From positions 1 through 20,176 of the forward strand of contig JBDTDV010000030.1 of assembly GCA_039922875.1 (NCBI GenBank): DNA of 20,176 nucleotides, given 5' to 3'. Of the stretch, positions 7,608-15,126 are shown piece by piece (the first letter of the stretch is position 1; each line of letters opens with the position of its first letter). The position numbers and the translations under genes are program-made. This stretch comes from JBDTDV01 sp039922875 (GTDB taxonomy: Bacteria; Actinomycetota; Actinomycetes; Actinomycetales; Microbacteriaceae). A model generated the notes under the pieces. That model ran no database searches. It worked only from the letters and a program-made list of their open reading frames with translations, and was not told the DNA's origin.

Positions 7608-8006
7608 TTACCACACGTAGGCGAGGACTTCCCCACCCACGCCCTTCTTCTCAGCCTGACGGTCCGTGAGCAGACCGGAGGAGGTGGACAGGATGGCAAC
7701 GCCGAGGCCGCCGAGAACGGTCGGGATTTCGGTCGACTTCGCGTAGACCCGAAGACCAGGCTTCGATACGCGCTTGATACCGACGATGGAGCGCTCCCGG
7801 TTGGGGCCGAACTTCAGCTTCAACGTCAGGGTCTTGCCGACCCGGGCGTCGGCGACGTCCCAGCCGGCGATGTAGCCTTCGGCTTTAAGAATGTCGGCGA
7901 TGTTCGACTTCAGCTTGGAGTGCGGCATCGACACGACCTCATGGTGCGCCGAGTTCGCGTTGCGCAGTCTGGTCAGCATGTCTGCGACCGGATCTGTCAT
8001 TGTCAT
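7608..8006 (-). CDS. rpsH: 30S ribosomal protein S8
   Basis: S8 is a primary 16S rRNA-binding protein of the small subunit. The 132-residue product starts MTMTDPVADMLTRLRNAN and ends with TSSGLLTDRQAEKKGVGGEV followed by LAYVW, both diagnostic. A 120-bp spacer separates it from rplE. In many bacteria S14 occupies that place, but no S14 is found there. A ribosome-binding sequence (AAGGAAA) precedes the start. Confidence 0.97.
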   Translation of the reverse strand: MTMTDPVADMLTRLRNANSAHHEVVSMPHSKLKSNIADILKAEGYIAGWDVADARVGKTLTLKLKFGPNRERSIVGIKRVSKPGLRVYAKSTEIPTVLGGLGVAILSTSSGLLTDRQAEKKGVGGEVLAYVW

Positions 8007-8126
8007 GTGTGTTTCCTTATGTTCACCAGGTTTCGGGCCCCTTTACAAGGAGACCGACCTGCGGTGGTGGAGCGGACGGTTGTCAACTCCGGTGGTCAAG
8101 CGACCAGGCACGAGCGGATCGAGAAC
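8007..8126 (-). other. rplE-rpsH spacer lacking an S14 gene
   Basis: The 120 bases between rplE and rpsH are too short for rpsN/rpsZ (S14 type Z is about 61 codons), and no CxxC zinc-site coding is present in any frame. On the minus strand a TTGACA hexamer is present about 75 bases before rpsH, but no good -10 element follows at normal spacing. The spacer may hold an internal promoter or mRNA-processing site; this is a guess. Confidence 0.5.
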
Positions 8127-8720
8127 CTAGTTGTCGTTTTCTGGCTTACGGAACGGGAAGCCGAGCGCCTTCAGCAGCGCGCGGCCCTCTTCGTCGGTGC
8201 GGCCCGTGGTGACGACGGTGATGTCGAAGCCACGGACTCGATCGATCTTGTCCTGATCGATTTCGTGGAACACCGACTGCTCGGTGAGCCCGAAGGTGTA
8301 GTTGCCGCGTCCGTCGAACTGCTGATCCGACAGACCGCGGAAGTCGCGGATTCGGGGTAGTGCCAGCGAGATCAGCCGATCAAGGAATTCCCAGGCACGG
8401 TCGCCGCGGAGCGTGACGTGCGCGCCGATCGGCTGGCCCTCGCGCAGCTTGAACTGCGCGATCGACTGCCGGGCGCGGGTGATCTGCGGCTTCTGACCGG
8501 TGATCTTGGCCAGGTCGGCGACGGCGCCATCCATGATCTTGCCGTCGCGGGCGGCCTCGCCGACACCGGTGTTGATGACGACCTTCACGACGTTGGGAAC
8601 CTGGTGCACGTTGGTGAACCCGAGATCCTTCGTCAACGATGGGACGATCTCATCCTTGTACTTCTGCTTCAGGCGCGGCTGGATTTTTGCCAGAGGCGCA
8701 GCAGTTGTGGTGTCTGTCAT
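8127..8720 (-). CDS. rplE: 50S ribosomal protein L5
   Basis: L5 binds 5S rRNA and contacts the P-site tRNA. The 197-residue product contains VHQVPNVVKVVINTGVGEAA near the N-terminus, ITRARQSIAQFKLREGQPIG in the middle and GRGNYTFGLTEQSVFHEID towards the end, all family signatures. It starts two bases after the rplX stop. Confidence 0.97.
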   Translation of the reverse strand: MTDTTTAAPLAKIQPRLKQKYKDEIVPSLTKDLGFTNVHQVPNVVKVVINTGVGEAARDGKIMDGAVADLAKITGQKPQITRARQSIAQFKLREGQPIGAHVTLRGDRAWEFLDRLISLALPRIRDFRGLSDQQFDGRGNYTFGLTEQSVFHEIDQDKIDRVRGFDITVVTTGRTDEEGRALLKALGFPFRKPENDN

Positions 8721-8722
8721 CT

Positions 8723-9082
8723 TTACAGGTCCTTACCTGACTTCTTGGCGTAGCGCACCCGGACGGCCTTCTTCTCGCCGTCCTTCGTCACCGTCTCGGT
8801 GCGGAAGCCGACGCGGGTCGGCTTCTTGCTCTCGGGGTCGACCAGGGCGACGTTGGAAACGTGAATCGACGCCTCTTGGGTCTCGATGCCACCGGTCTTG
8901 GTGCCCTGTTGGGTCTGACCGACACGAACATGTCTGGTCACGAAATGCACACCTTCGACGATGACCCGGTTCTTGTCGACGAGCACCTCAAGCACGCGCC
9001 CCTGCTTGCCGCGGTCTCCGCCGCGATCCTGGGAAGCGCCGGAGATGACCTGAACCAGGTCACCCTTCTTGATATTTGCCAT
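8723..9082 (-). CDS. rplX: 50S ribosomal protein L24
   Basis: L24 is an assembly-initiator protein of the large subunit. The 119-residue product has the KOW motif near the N-terminus (IKKGDLVQVISGASQDRGGD, RGKQGRVLEV) and the conserved GVHFVTRHVRV segment. The start shares one base with the rplN stop, indicating coupled translation. Confidence 0.96.
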   Translation of the reverse strand: MANIKKGDLVQVISGASQDRGGDRGKQGRVLEVLVDKNRVIVEGVHFVTRHVRVGQTQQGTKTGGIETQEASIHVSNVALVDPESKKPTRVGFRTETVTKDGEKKAVRVRYAKKSGKDL

Positions 9083-9450
9083 TAGATAACCTCCGGTGCC
9101 AGCGAGATGATCTTCATGAACTTCTTGTCGCGGAGTTCGCGACCAACCGGCCCGAAAATTCGGGTACCGCGAGGGTCGCCGTCCGACTTCAAGATCACTG
9201 CGGCGTTCTCATCGAACTTGATATACGAACCGTCGGTGCGACGGGTCTGCTTGATGGTGCGGACGATAACCGCCTTGACGATGTCGCCCTTCTTCACGTT
9301 GCCGCCGGGGATGGCGTCCTTCACCGTGGCGACGATCACATCGCCAAGCCCCGCGTAGCGGCGGCCGGAGCCACCGAGCACGCGGATGGTGAGGAGTTCC
9401 TTGGCACCGGTGTTATCGGCCACCTTGACTCTGGATTCCTGCTGAAGCAT
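9082..9450 (-). CDS. rplN: 50S ribosomal protein L14
   Basis: L14 contributes to the intersubunit interface. The 122-residue product is full length and highly conserved: MLQQESRVKVADNTGAKELL at the start, GDIVKAVIVRTIKQTRRTDG in the middle and RIFGPVGRELRDKKFMKIIS at the end. A 31-base spacer from rpsQ carries its ribosome-binding site (AAGGA). Confidence 0.97.
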   Translation of the reverse strand: MLQQESRVKVADNTGAKELLTIRVLGGSGRRYAGLGDVIVATVKDAIPGGNVKKGDIVKAVIVRTIKQTRRTDGSYIKFDENAAVILKSDGDPRGTRIFGPVGRELRDKKFMKIISLAPEVI

Positions 9451-9481
9451 TTATATGTCCTTCTTCGACGTAAGCTCGCGC

Positions 9482-9796
9482 TTACTTAGCCTTCTCGAGG
9501 ATTTCAACGAGCCTCCAGCGCTTTGACGCGCTCAGCGGGCGGGTTTCGCTGATCAGCACGAGGTCACCGACACCGGCGCCGTTCGCCTCGTCGTGGACCT
9601 TGACCTTGGATGTGCGGCGGATGACCTTGCCGTACAACGGGTGCTTCACACGGTCTTCGACCTCGACGACGATGGTCTTGTCCATCTTGTCGCTGGTCAC
9701 ATAGCCGCGGCGGACCTTGCGATAGCCGCGCTCGAGGGTGGCACCGGCGGTCGAGCTTGTCGAGGCCCCCGCGTCGGCAGTCTTCTTCTCAGCCAT
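9482..9796 (-). CDS. rpsQ: 30S ribosomal protein S17
   Basis: S17 is an early-binding small-subunit protein. The 104-residue product carries RGYVTSDKMDKTIVVEVEDR, then HPLYGKVIRRTSKVKVHDE and SETRPLSASKRWRLVEILEK. An Ala/Thr/Ser stretch of about 20 residues precedes the core and is partly encoded by a degenerate copy of the interspersed repeat at 9749-9768. The start shares one base with the rpmC stop. Confidence 0.96.
   Translation of the reverse strand: MAEKKTADAGASTSSTAGATLERGYRKVRRGYVTSDKMDKTIVVEVEDRVKHPLYGKVIRRTSKVKVHDEANGAGVGDLVLISETRPLSASKRWRLVEILEKAK
9749..9768. repeat. Degenerate REP-like motif at the 5' end of rpsQ
   Basis: GGTCGAGCTTGTCGAGGCCC resembles the motif seen in rplO and rplD but lacks the central CTGAG-type bases. 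In rpsQ it encodes GASTSST of the low-complexity N-terminus. The relationship is tentative. Confidence 0.35.
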
Positions 9797-10182
9797 TACT
9801 TCGTCTCCTTCGCGGTCGTGTCGGCCTCAGCCGTTTCGGCGGGCTCGGCGACCGATGCAGAATCAGCTGCGGCCGCGGAGTCGGTCGACTCGGTCTTCTT
9901 GGCCTTGGCAGCCTTCTTGGCCTTCTTCTCGCCCTTGTCCGGAATCTCCAGCGGTGCCGGGGTGGCCCGGATGCCGAGCTCGCGTTCCCGCAGCACGGTG
10001 TAGATCCGGGCAATGTCGCGCTTGACGGCACGAAGCCGCCCGTGGCTCTCCAACTGGCCGGTGGCTGACTGGAAGCGCAGGTTGAATAGCTCTTCCTTGG
10101 CCTTCTTCAACTCGTCGGCGAGTTTCTGGTCTTCAAATGTGTCGAGCTCGATGGGCCTGAGTTCTTTGGATCCGATCGCCAT
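9796..10182 (-). CDS. rpmC: 50S ribosomal protein L29 with long C-terminal tail
   Basis: L29 sits near the polypeptide exit tunnel and helps form the docking site for exit-tunnel factors. The core (residues 1-80) includes LADELKKAKEELFNLRFQSA and ARIYTVLRERELGI. Typical L29 is 60-80 residues; this one is 128 because of a Lys/Ala then Ala/Glu/Ser/Thr-rich tail from about residue 84. The tail is probably disordered. It starts on the last base of rplP and ends on the first base of rpsQ. Confidence 0.96.
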   Translation of the reverse strand: MAIGSKELRPIELDTFEDQKLADELKKAKEELFNLRFQSATGQLESHGRLRAVKRDIARIYTVLRERELGIRATPAPLEIPDKGEKKAKKAAKAKKTESTDSAAAADSASVAEPAETAEADTTAKETK

Positions 10183-10601
10183 TATGCGTCGCCCTCCTCG
10201 CGCTTGATGATGCGTGCCTTCAACGGCAGCTTGTGAATGGCACGCGTCAATGCCTCGCGGGCGACCGTCTCGTCAACGCCGCTCAGCTCGAACAGCACGC
10301 GGCCCGGCTTGACGTTCGCGATCCACCACTCGGGTGAACCCTTACCGCTACCCATCCGGGTTTCGGCCGGCTTCTTGGTCAGCGGGCGGTCCGGGTAGAT
10401 GTTGATCCAGACCTTTCCGCCTCGCTTGATGTGCCTGGTCATCGCGATACGAGCGGACTCGATCTGACGGTTGGTCACATAGGCGGGGGTGAGCGCCTGA
10501 ATTCCGTACTCGCCGAAGGTTACCTTCGTGCCGCCGGTTGCCTGGCCGGTACGGGTCGGGCGATGTTGCTTACGGTGCTTTACTCTGCGTGGGATCAACA
10601 T
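10182..10601 (-). CDS. rplP: 50S ribosomal protein L16
   Basis: L16 helps organise the A-site tRNA region. The 139-residue product begins MLIPRRVKHRKQHRPTRTG and contains ALTPAYVTNRQIESARIAMT, TKKPAETRMGSGKGSPEWW and the VLFELSGV region, all diagnostic. It starts two bases after the rpsC stop and shares one base with rpmC. Confidence 0.97.
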   Translation of the reverse strand: MLIPRRVKHRKQHRPTRTGQATGGTKVTFGEYGIQALTPAYVTNRQIESARIAMTRHIKRGGKVWINIYPDRPLTKKPAETRMGSGKGSPEWWIANVKPGRVLFELSGVDETVAREALTRAIHKLPLKARIIKREEGDA

Positions 10602-10603
10602 GG

Positions 10604-11380
10604 TTATGCCTCAACTCCTGCTGCTACCGGAGCGGCGGCCTCAGTCTTGGGCGCCGAGCGGCGGGGACGGTCGCTGTCGCGGCTGTCTCTGCGGTCGGGG
10701 CGCTGTGACTTCGCGTTCGCCTGCTCACGAGCAAGCTCCTTGTTCGTGATGTCGCCCTTATAGATCCAGACCTTGACCCCGATGCGGCCGAACGTGGTCC
10801 TGGCCTCGTAGAAGCCGTAGTCGATGTTCGCGCGCAGGGTGTGCAGCGGCACGCGGCCTTCGCGGTAGAACTCCGAGCGACTCATCTCCGCGCCGCCGAG
10901 GCGGCCGGAAACCTGGATCCGAACGCCCTTGGCGCCGGCGCGCTGTGCGCCCTGCAGGCCCTTGCGCATCGCGCGGCGGAACGCCACTCGCGCGCTGAGC
11001 TGCTCGGCGATGCCCTGGGCGACCAACTGCGCGTCGGCCTCCGGGTTCTTCACCTCAAGGATGTTCAGCTGGATCTGCTTCTTCGTGAGCTTCTCAAGAT
11101 CGGTGCGAATCCGCTCCGCCTCGGCGCCGCGGCGACCGATCACGATTCCGGGGCGAGCGGTGTGGATGTCCACCCGAACCCGGTCCCTGGTGCGCTCGAT
11201 CTCGATCTTCGAGACTCCGGCACGGTCCAGCGTGGTCTGCAGCAACCGGCGGATCTTCACGTCCTCCGCGACGAAGTCGCTGTAGCGCTGCCCGCGCTTG
11301 GTGCTGTCGGAGAACCAACGCGACACATGGTCGGTGGTGATCCCGAGTCGGAAACCGTATGGGTTTACTTTCTGTCCCAT
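10604..11380 (-). CDS. rpsC: 30S ribosomal protein S3
   Basis: S3 lines the mRNA entry channel. The 258-residue product starts MGQKVNPYGFRLGITTDHVS and has the KH domain with GIVIGRRGAEAERIR. The C-terminal domain includes RIQVSGRLGGAEMSRSEFYR and REGRVPLHTLRANIDYGFYE. The last 45 or so residues form an Arg/Ser/Ala-rich tail. The start shares the A of a TAATG with the rplV stop. Confidence 0.97.
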   Translation of the reverse strand: MGQKVNPYGFRLGITTDHVSRWFSDSTKRGQRYSDFVAEDVKIRRLLQTTLDRAGVSKIEIERTRDRVRVDIHTARPGIVIGRRGAEAERIRTDLEKLTKKQIQLNILEVKNPEADAQLVAQGIAEQLSARVAFRRAMRKGLQGAQRAGAKGVRIQVSGRLGGAEMSRSEFYREGRVPLHTLRANIDYGFYEARTTFGRIGVKVWIYKGDITNKELAREQANAKSQRPDRRDSRDSDRPRRSAPKTEAAAPVAAGVEA

Positions 11381-11793
11381 TACTTGCTCGCCTTCTTCTT
11401 CGCGGTCGCGGGACTGGCCATGCCGCCCGCGGCCTCGTCCTCGCTCGGCGTGGCCAGAACGATGGTGATATGGCTGGTGCGCTTCAGGATCTGGAACGCC
11501 CGGCCCTGTGCCCGCGGCTGGAACCGCTTGAGGGTGGTGCCCTCGTCAACGAAGGCGCGCGCGACGTACAAGTCCTGCTCGTCCAGGTAGGTGTTCGCGG
11601 CATCCGCCTTGACTCTGGCGTTGGCAATCGCCGACGCGACGAGCTTGTAGACGGGCTCGCTTGCCCCCTGCGGTGCGAACTTCAGAATGGCCAGGGCTTC
11701 GGTCGCCTGCTTGCCGCGGATCATGTTGACGACGCGACGGGCCTTCATCGGGGTAACGCGGATGTGACGCACGCGTGCGGTCGACTCCACCAT
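11380..11793 (-). CDS. rplV: 50S ribosomal protein L22
   Basis: L22 contributes a loop to the exit tunnel. The 137-residue product contains VRHIRVTPMKARRVVNMIRG, LVASAIANARVKAD and the tunnel-loop region RFQPRAQGRAFQILKRTSHI. The C-terminal 25 residues are a short Ala/Lys-rich tail. It overlaps rpsC by one base. Confidence 0.97.
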   Translation of the reverse strand: MVESTARVRHIRVTPMKARRVVNMIRGKQATEALAILKFAPQGASEPVYKLVASAIANARVKADAANTYLDEQDLYVARAFVDEGTTLKRFQPRAQGRAFQILKRTSHITIVLATPSEDEAAGGMASPATAKKKASK

Positions 11794-11817
11794 GTGAATC
11801 CTCCTTACGTCACCGCG

Positions 11818-12099
11818 TTAGCGGCGACGACCCTTCTTGTCGTCCTTCACGTGACCACGGAAGGTGCGGGTCGGGGCAAACTCGCCGAGCTTGTGCCCGA
11901 CCATCGTCTCGGTGACGAACACCGGGATGTGCTTGCGACCGTCGTGCACCGCGATCGTGTGACCCAGCATCGCCGGGATGATCATGGAGCGACGTGACCA
12001 GGTCTTGATCACGTTCTTGCTGTTGGCTTCGTTCGCCGTTACCACCTTGCGAAGCAGGTGGTCATCAACGAAGGGGCCCTTCTTGAGACTGCGTGGCAT
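11818..12099 (-). CDS. rpsS: 30S ribosomal protein S19
   Basis: S19 sits in the head of the small subunit and contacts S13. The 93-residue product is of normal length and starts MPRSLKKGPFVDDHLLRKV; it also contains VYDGRK-like VHDGRKHIPVFVTETMVGHK and LGEFAPTRTFRGHVKDDK. It lies between rplB and rplV with spacers of about 20 bases. Confidence 0.97.
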   Translation of the reverse strand: MPRSLKKGPFVDDHLLRKVVTANEANSKNVIKTWSRRSMIIPAMLGHTIAVHDGRKHIPVFVTETMVGHKLGEFAPTRTFRGHVKDDKKGRRR

Positions 12100-12120
12100 C
12101 TTCTACTTCCTAGATCCTGG

Positions 12121-12960
12121 CTACTTGCGCTTCTTGCCGACGGTACGGCGACGAACGATGAGGCTGTCGCTCTCCTTGTTGGGGTGACGGGTGCGGCCCT
12201 CTTTCTGGCCCCACGGCGTGACCGGGTGGCGACCACCGGAGGTCTTGCCCTCGCCACCACCGTGCGGGTGGTCGACCGGGTTCATCACGACACCACGAAC
12301 GGTCGGGCGGATGCCCTTCCAGCGGTTGCGACCTGCTTTGCCCCAGTTGATGTTCGACTGCTCGGCGTTGCCGACCTCGCCGATCGTGGCGCGGCAGCGG
12401 GCATCCACATTGCGGATTTCGCCGGACGGCAGTCGCAACTGTGCGTACGGACCGTCTTTGGCGACCAGGCGAACCGATGACCCGGCAGAGCGGGCCAGCT
12501 TGGCGCCACCGCCCGGCTTCAGCTCGATGGCGTGCACGACCGTACCGGTCGGGATGTTCTTCAGCGGCAGATTGTTACCCGGCTTGATGTCGGCCGAGGC
12601 GCCGGATTCGACGACATCGCCCTGGGCCAGGTGGTTCGGCGCCAGGATGTAGCGCTTGGTGCCGTCCACGAAGTGCAACAGCGCGATCCGCGCGGTGCGG
12701 TTCGGGTCGTATTCGATGTGGGCGACCTTGGCGTTCACGCCGTCTTTGTCGTTGCGTCGGAAGTCGATCATCCGGTACTGGCGCTTGTGGCCACCACCGA
12801 TGTGACGGGTCGTGATCCGACCCTGGTTGTTGCGGCCACCGGTCTTGGAAAGCGGGCGCAGCAGCGACTTCTCAGGCGTCGACCGGGTGATCTCCGCAAA
12901 ATCGGCGACGGACGAACCGCGCCGACCAGGCGTCGTGGGCTTGTACTTACGAATTGCCAT
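12121..12960 (-). CDS. rplB: 50S ribosomal protein L2
   Basis: L2 is needed for subunit association and peptidyl-transferase centre assembly. The 279-residue product contains GGRNNQGRITTRHIGGGHKR and YDPNRTARIALLHFVDG. The catalytic-region motif RGVVMNPVDHPHGGGEGKTS includes the conserved histidine, and it ends with HPVTPWGQ and the basic C-terminus VRRRTVGKKRK. Length is standard. Confidence 0.98.
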   Translation of the reverse strand: MAIRKYKPTTPGRRGSSVADFAEITRSTPEKSLLRPLSKTGGRNNQGRITTRHIGGGHKRQYRMIDFRRNDKDGVNAKVAHIEYDPNRTARIALLHFVDGTKRYILAPNHLAQGDVVESGASADIKPGNNLPLKNIPTGTVVHAIELKPGGGAKLARSAGSSVRLVAKDGPYAQLRLPSGEIRNVDARCRATIGEVGNAEQSNINWGKAGRNRWKGIRPTVRGVVMNPVDHPHGGGEGKTSGGRHPVTPWGQKEGRTRHPNKESDSLIVRRRTVGKKRK

Positions 12961-12985
12961 GTTTTTTCCTTACGGTCCTTCGCGC

Positions 12986-13285
12986 CTAGCCGACAGCCGT
13001 GAAGATGTCGATGGAACCGGACTTGAGCGTCACGATCGCACGCTTGGTGTCCTTGCGCTTGCCCTGGCCGAACTTGGTCCGACGGGTCTTGCCCGGGCGG
13101 TTCAAGGTGTTGATCGAGGCGACCTCGACCTTGAAGATCTTCTCAATCGCGAGCTTGATCTCGGCCTTGTTCGACCGGGGGTCGACCACGAAGGTGTACT
13201 TTCCCTCGTCGATCAGGCTGTAGCTCTTCTCGGAGACGACCGGCGCGATGATGATGTCGCGCGGGTCCTTGTTGATCGCGGTCAT
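12986..13285 (-). CDS. rplW: 50S ribosomal protein L23
   Basis: L23 forms the main docking site for signal recognition particle and trigger factor at the exit tunnel. The 99-residue product contains PVVSEKSYSLIDEGKYTFVV, NKAEIKLAIEKIFKVEVASI and GKTRRTKFGQGKRKDTKRAI. It overlaps the rplD stop by four bases (ATGA). Confidence 0.97.
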   Translation of the reverse strand: MTAINKDPRDIIIAPVVSEKSYSLIDEGKYTFVVDPRSNKAEIKLAIEKIFKVEVASINTLNRPGKTRRTKFGQGKRKDTKRAIVTLKSGSIDIFTAVG

Positions 13286-14022
13286 GCGGAGACCTCTTCT
13301 TTCTCGGTCGCTGAGCTCTCGGTCGCTGAGCCTGCCGAAGCGCTGCTTGCCGAAGCGCTCTTCGCCGCGACGAACGCGTCGAATGCCGGCTTCGTGAAGA
13401 TGATGTCGTCCGAGACGAGCACGTCGTAGGCATTCAGCTGGTCGAACGGCAGCACATGCACGGTAGGAATGTTCCGCACGCTCTTATAACTGCGCTCGTC
13501 ATCGCGGTCCAGCACGATCAGGACGTGCTTGGAGCTTGCGACGGTGCCGATGAACTCGACGGCTGCCTTCGTGGACGGGGTGTCGCCGAGGGTGAGGGAC
13601 TCGACCACGTGCAGCCGGTCGCCGCGAGCCCGGTCAGAGAGAGCGCCGAGCAATGCCGCGGCGATCATCTTCTTCGGGGTGCGCTGGTCGTAGTTCCGCG
13701 GGGCCGGTCCGTGTACGATGCCACCGCCGGTCATCTGCGGGGCACGAATCGAACCCTGGCGGGCCCGACCGGTTCCCTTCTGCTTGAACGGCTTCCGGCC
13801 GGAACCGGAAACCTCGCCGCGGCGCTTCACCTTGTGCGTGCCCTGACGAGCGGCAGCAAGTTGAGCCACGACAACCTGGTGGATCAGCGGGATGTTGGTC
13901 TGGACGTCGAACAGTGCGGCCGGAAGGTCGACCGAGCCGGCCTTCTTGCCCTTCACGTCGAGGACATCGACCGTGGTGTTCGAGGCGGCGCCGTTTGACG
14001 CCGCGCTGGTTGTTTCTGGCAT
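13282..14022 (-). CDS. rplD: 50S ribosomal protein L4 with repeat-derived C-terminal tail
   Basis: L4 reaches into the exit tunnel. The 246-residue product contains the loop region ARQGTHKVKRRGEVSGSGRK and KQKGTGRARQGSIRAPQMTG. Typical L4 is about 205-220 residues; here a Ser/Ala/Glu tail runs from about residue 221 (SASASSASAGSATESSATEK) and is encoded by partial tandem copies of an interspersed repeat at 13306-13358. The start lies three bases after the rplC stop. Confidence 0.96.
   Translation of the reverse strand: MPETTSAASNGAASNTTVDVLDVKGKKAGSVDLPAALFDVQTNIPLIHQVVVAQLAAARQGTHKVKRRGEVSGSGRKPFKQKGTGRARQGSIRAPQMTGGGIVHGPAPRNYDQRTPKKMIAAALLGALSDRARGDRLHVVESLTLGDTPSTKAAVEFIGTVASSKHVLIVLDRDDERSYKSVRNIPTVHVLPFDQLNAYDVLVSDDIIFTKPAFDAFVAAKSASASSASAGSATESSATEKEEVSA
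13306..13358. repeat. Clustered REP-like motifs at the 3' end of rplD
   Basis: GGTCGCTGAGC occurs at 13306 and again at 13321, where it continues as CTGCCGAAGCGC. A partial copy CTTGCCGAAGCGC follows at 13346. Together they encode the SASASSASAGSATESSATE tail of L4. The motif matches the one in rplO (5617-5640). Confidence 0.65.
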
Positions 14023-14025
14023 GAG

Positions 14026-14685
14026 CTAGGCCCCCTTCACTGCGGTGCGGACGAATACGATGCGGCCGCGGGCGCCGGGAACGGCTCCCTTGACCAGCAG
14101 CAGGCCACGCTCGGCGTCAACCGAGTGCACCAGGAGGTTGAGCACCGTGACACGGTCGCCGCCCATCCGGCCGGCCATCCGCATGCCACGGAAGACGCGG
14201 CTGGGCGTGGACGATGCACCGATCGATCCGGGTTTGCGGTGGTTGCGGTGCGAACCGTGTGAGGAGGAGACGCCCTTGAAGTTGTGGCGCTTCATCACGC
14301 CGGCGAAGCCCTTACCCTTGGATGTCCCGACGACGTCGACCTTGCGGCCGGCTTCGAAGACGGCATCCACGGTCAGTTCCTGACCGAGGCTGTAGTCACC
14401 GGCATCGGCTGTGCGAAGTTCGGTGAGAGTGCGGCGCGGCGTGACGCCGGCCGCATCGAAGTGGCCGGTCGCCGGCTTGTTGACCTTCCGCGGGTCGATC
14501 TGCCCCGCGGCGATCTGGACCGCGTTGTAGCCATCCTTCTCGGGAGTGCGAATCTGGGTGACGACGTTCGGCGCGATCTCGATGACGGTGACGGGGATGA
14601 GTTTGTTGTTGTCGTCCCACACCTGGGTCATGCCGAGCTTCTTGCCGAGCAGACCCTTGAGTGTTCTGGTCTCAGTAGTAGCCAT
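14026..14685 (-). CDS. rplC: 50S ribosomal protein L3
   Basis: L3 is an early assembly protein whose loop approaches the peptidyl-transferase centre. The 219-residue product contains GLLGKKLGMTQVWDD near the N-terminus, KGKGFAGVMKRHNFKGVSSS and SHGSHRNHRKPGSIGA in the central extension, and GRMAGRMGG-type MRMAGRMGGDRVTVLN after it. The start lies 23 bases after rpsJ. Confidence 0.97.
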   Translation of the reverse strand: MATTETRTLKGLLGKKLGMTQVWDDNNKLIPVTVIEIAPNVVTQIRTPEKDGYNAVQIAAGQIDPRKVNKPATGHFDAAGVTPRRTLTELRTADAGDYSLGQELTVDAVFEAGRKVDVVGTSKGKGFAGVMKRHNFKGVSSSHGSHRNHRKPGSIGASSTPSRVFRGMRMAGRMGGDRVTVLNLLVHSVDAERGLLLVKGAVPGARGRIVFVRTAVKGA

Positions 14686-14708
14686 GGTTTCTTATGCCCC
14701 TATCCCGC

Positions 14709-15017
14709 TCAGAGCTTGATCTCGATATTGACGTCGGCCGGAAGGTCGAGCCGCATGAGCGAGTCCACAGCCTTCGGGGTCGGGTCGATGATGTCGATCA
14801 GACGCTTGTGGGTGCGCATTTCGAAGTGCTCCCGGCTGTCCTTGTACTTGTGAGGGGAACGGATCACGCAGACCACGTTCTTCTCGGTTGGCAGCGGTAC
14901 CGGGCCGACCACTGTAGCGCCCGCGCGGGTAACCGTGTCGACGATCTTGCGCGCGGAGGTGTCGATGACCTCATGGTCATACGACTTAAGTCGAATGCGG
15001 ATCTTCTGTCCCGCCAT
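14709..15017 (-). CDS. rpsJ: 30S ribosomal protein S10, first gene of the operon
   Basis: S10 is a small-subunit head protein that also acts as NusE in transcription antitermination. The 102-residue product is of normal length: MAGQKIRIRLKSYDHEVIDT, then GPVPLPTEKNVVCVIRSPHK and MRTHKRLIDIIDPTPKAVD. It has its own leader with a palindrome and a TTGACA hexamer, so the operon probably starts here rather than reading through from tuf. Confidence 0.97.
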   Translation of the reverse strand: MAGQKIRIRLKSYDHEVIDTSARKIVDTVTRAGATVVGPVPLPTEKNVVCVIRSPHKYKDSREHFEMRTHKRLIDIIDPTPKAVDSLMRLDLPADVNIEIKL

Positions 15018-15067
15018 GTCTGACTCACTCTCTTTTCTGGCGTCGTACAGCCGGTTGGCCGCATTGG

Positions 15068-15089
15068 ACGCGTTGCGTACGAAACGCGT
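15068..15089. promoter_or_regulatory. 22-nt near-perfect palindrome in the rpsJ leader
   Basis: acgcgttgcgtacgaaacgc plus gt forms a 22-base palindrome with a single mismatched pair (10 of 11 pairs match). It ends about 50 bases before the rpsJ start. It could be a protein-binding operator or a leader hairpin that regulates the ribosomal operon. No known factor is assigned. Confidence 0.5.
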
Positions 15090-15093
15090 GGGT

Positions 15094-15126
15094 ACTACGT
15101 GTGTCGCACCACTGTTCTTCTGTCAA
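15094..15126 (-). promoter_or_regulatory. Putative promoter of the S10-spc operon
   Basis: On the minus strand a perfect TTGACA lies at 15121-15126. The region at normal -10 distance (ACACGTAGTAC) has only a weak match; the best AT-rich element, CGTAGT/TAGTAC, is at unusually long spacing. The position, about 105 bases before rpsJ, suits an operon promoter with a leader. The -35 element is seen directly; the promoter call is inferred. Confidence 0.4.
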
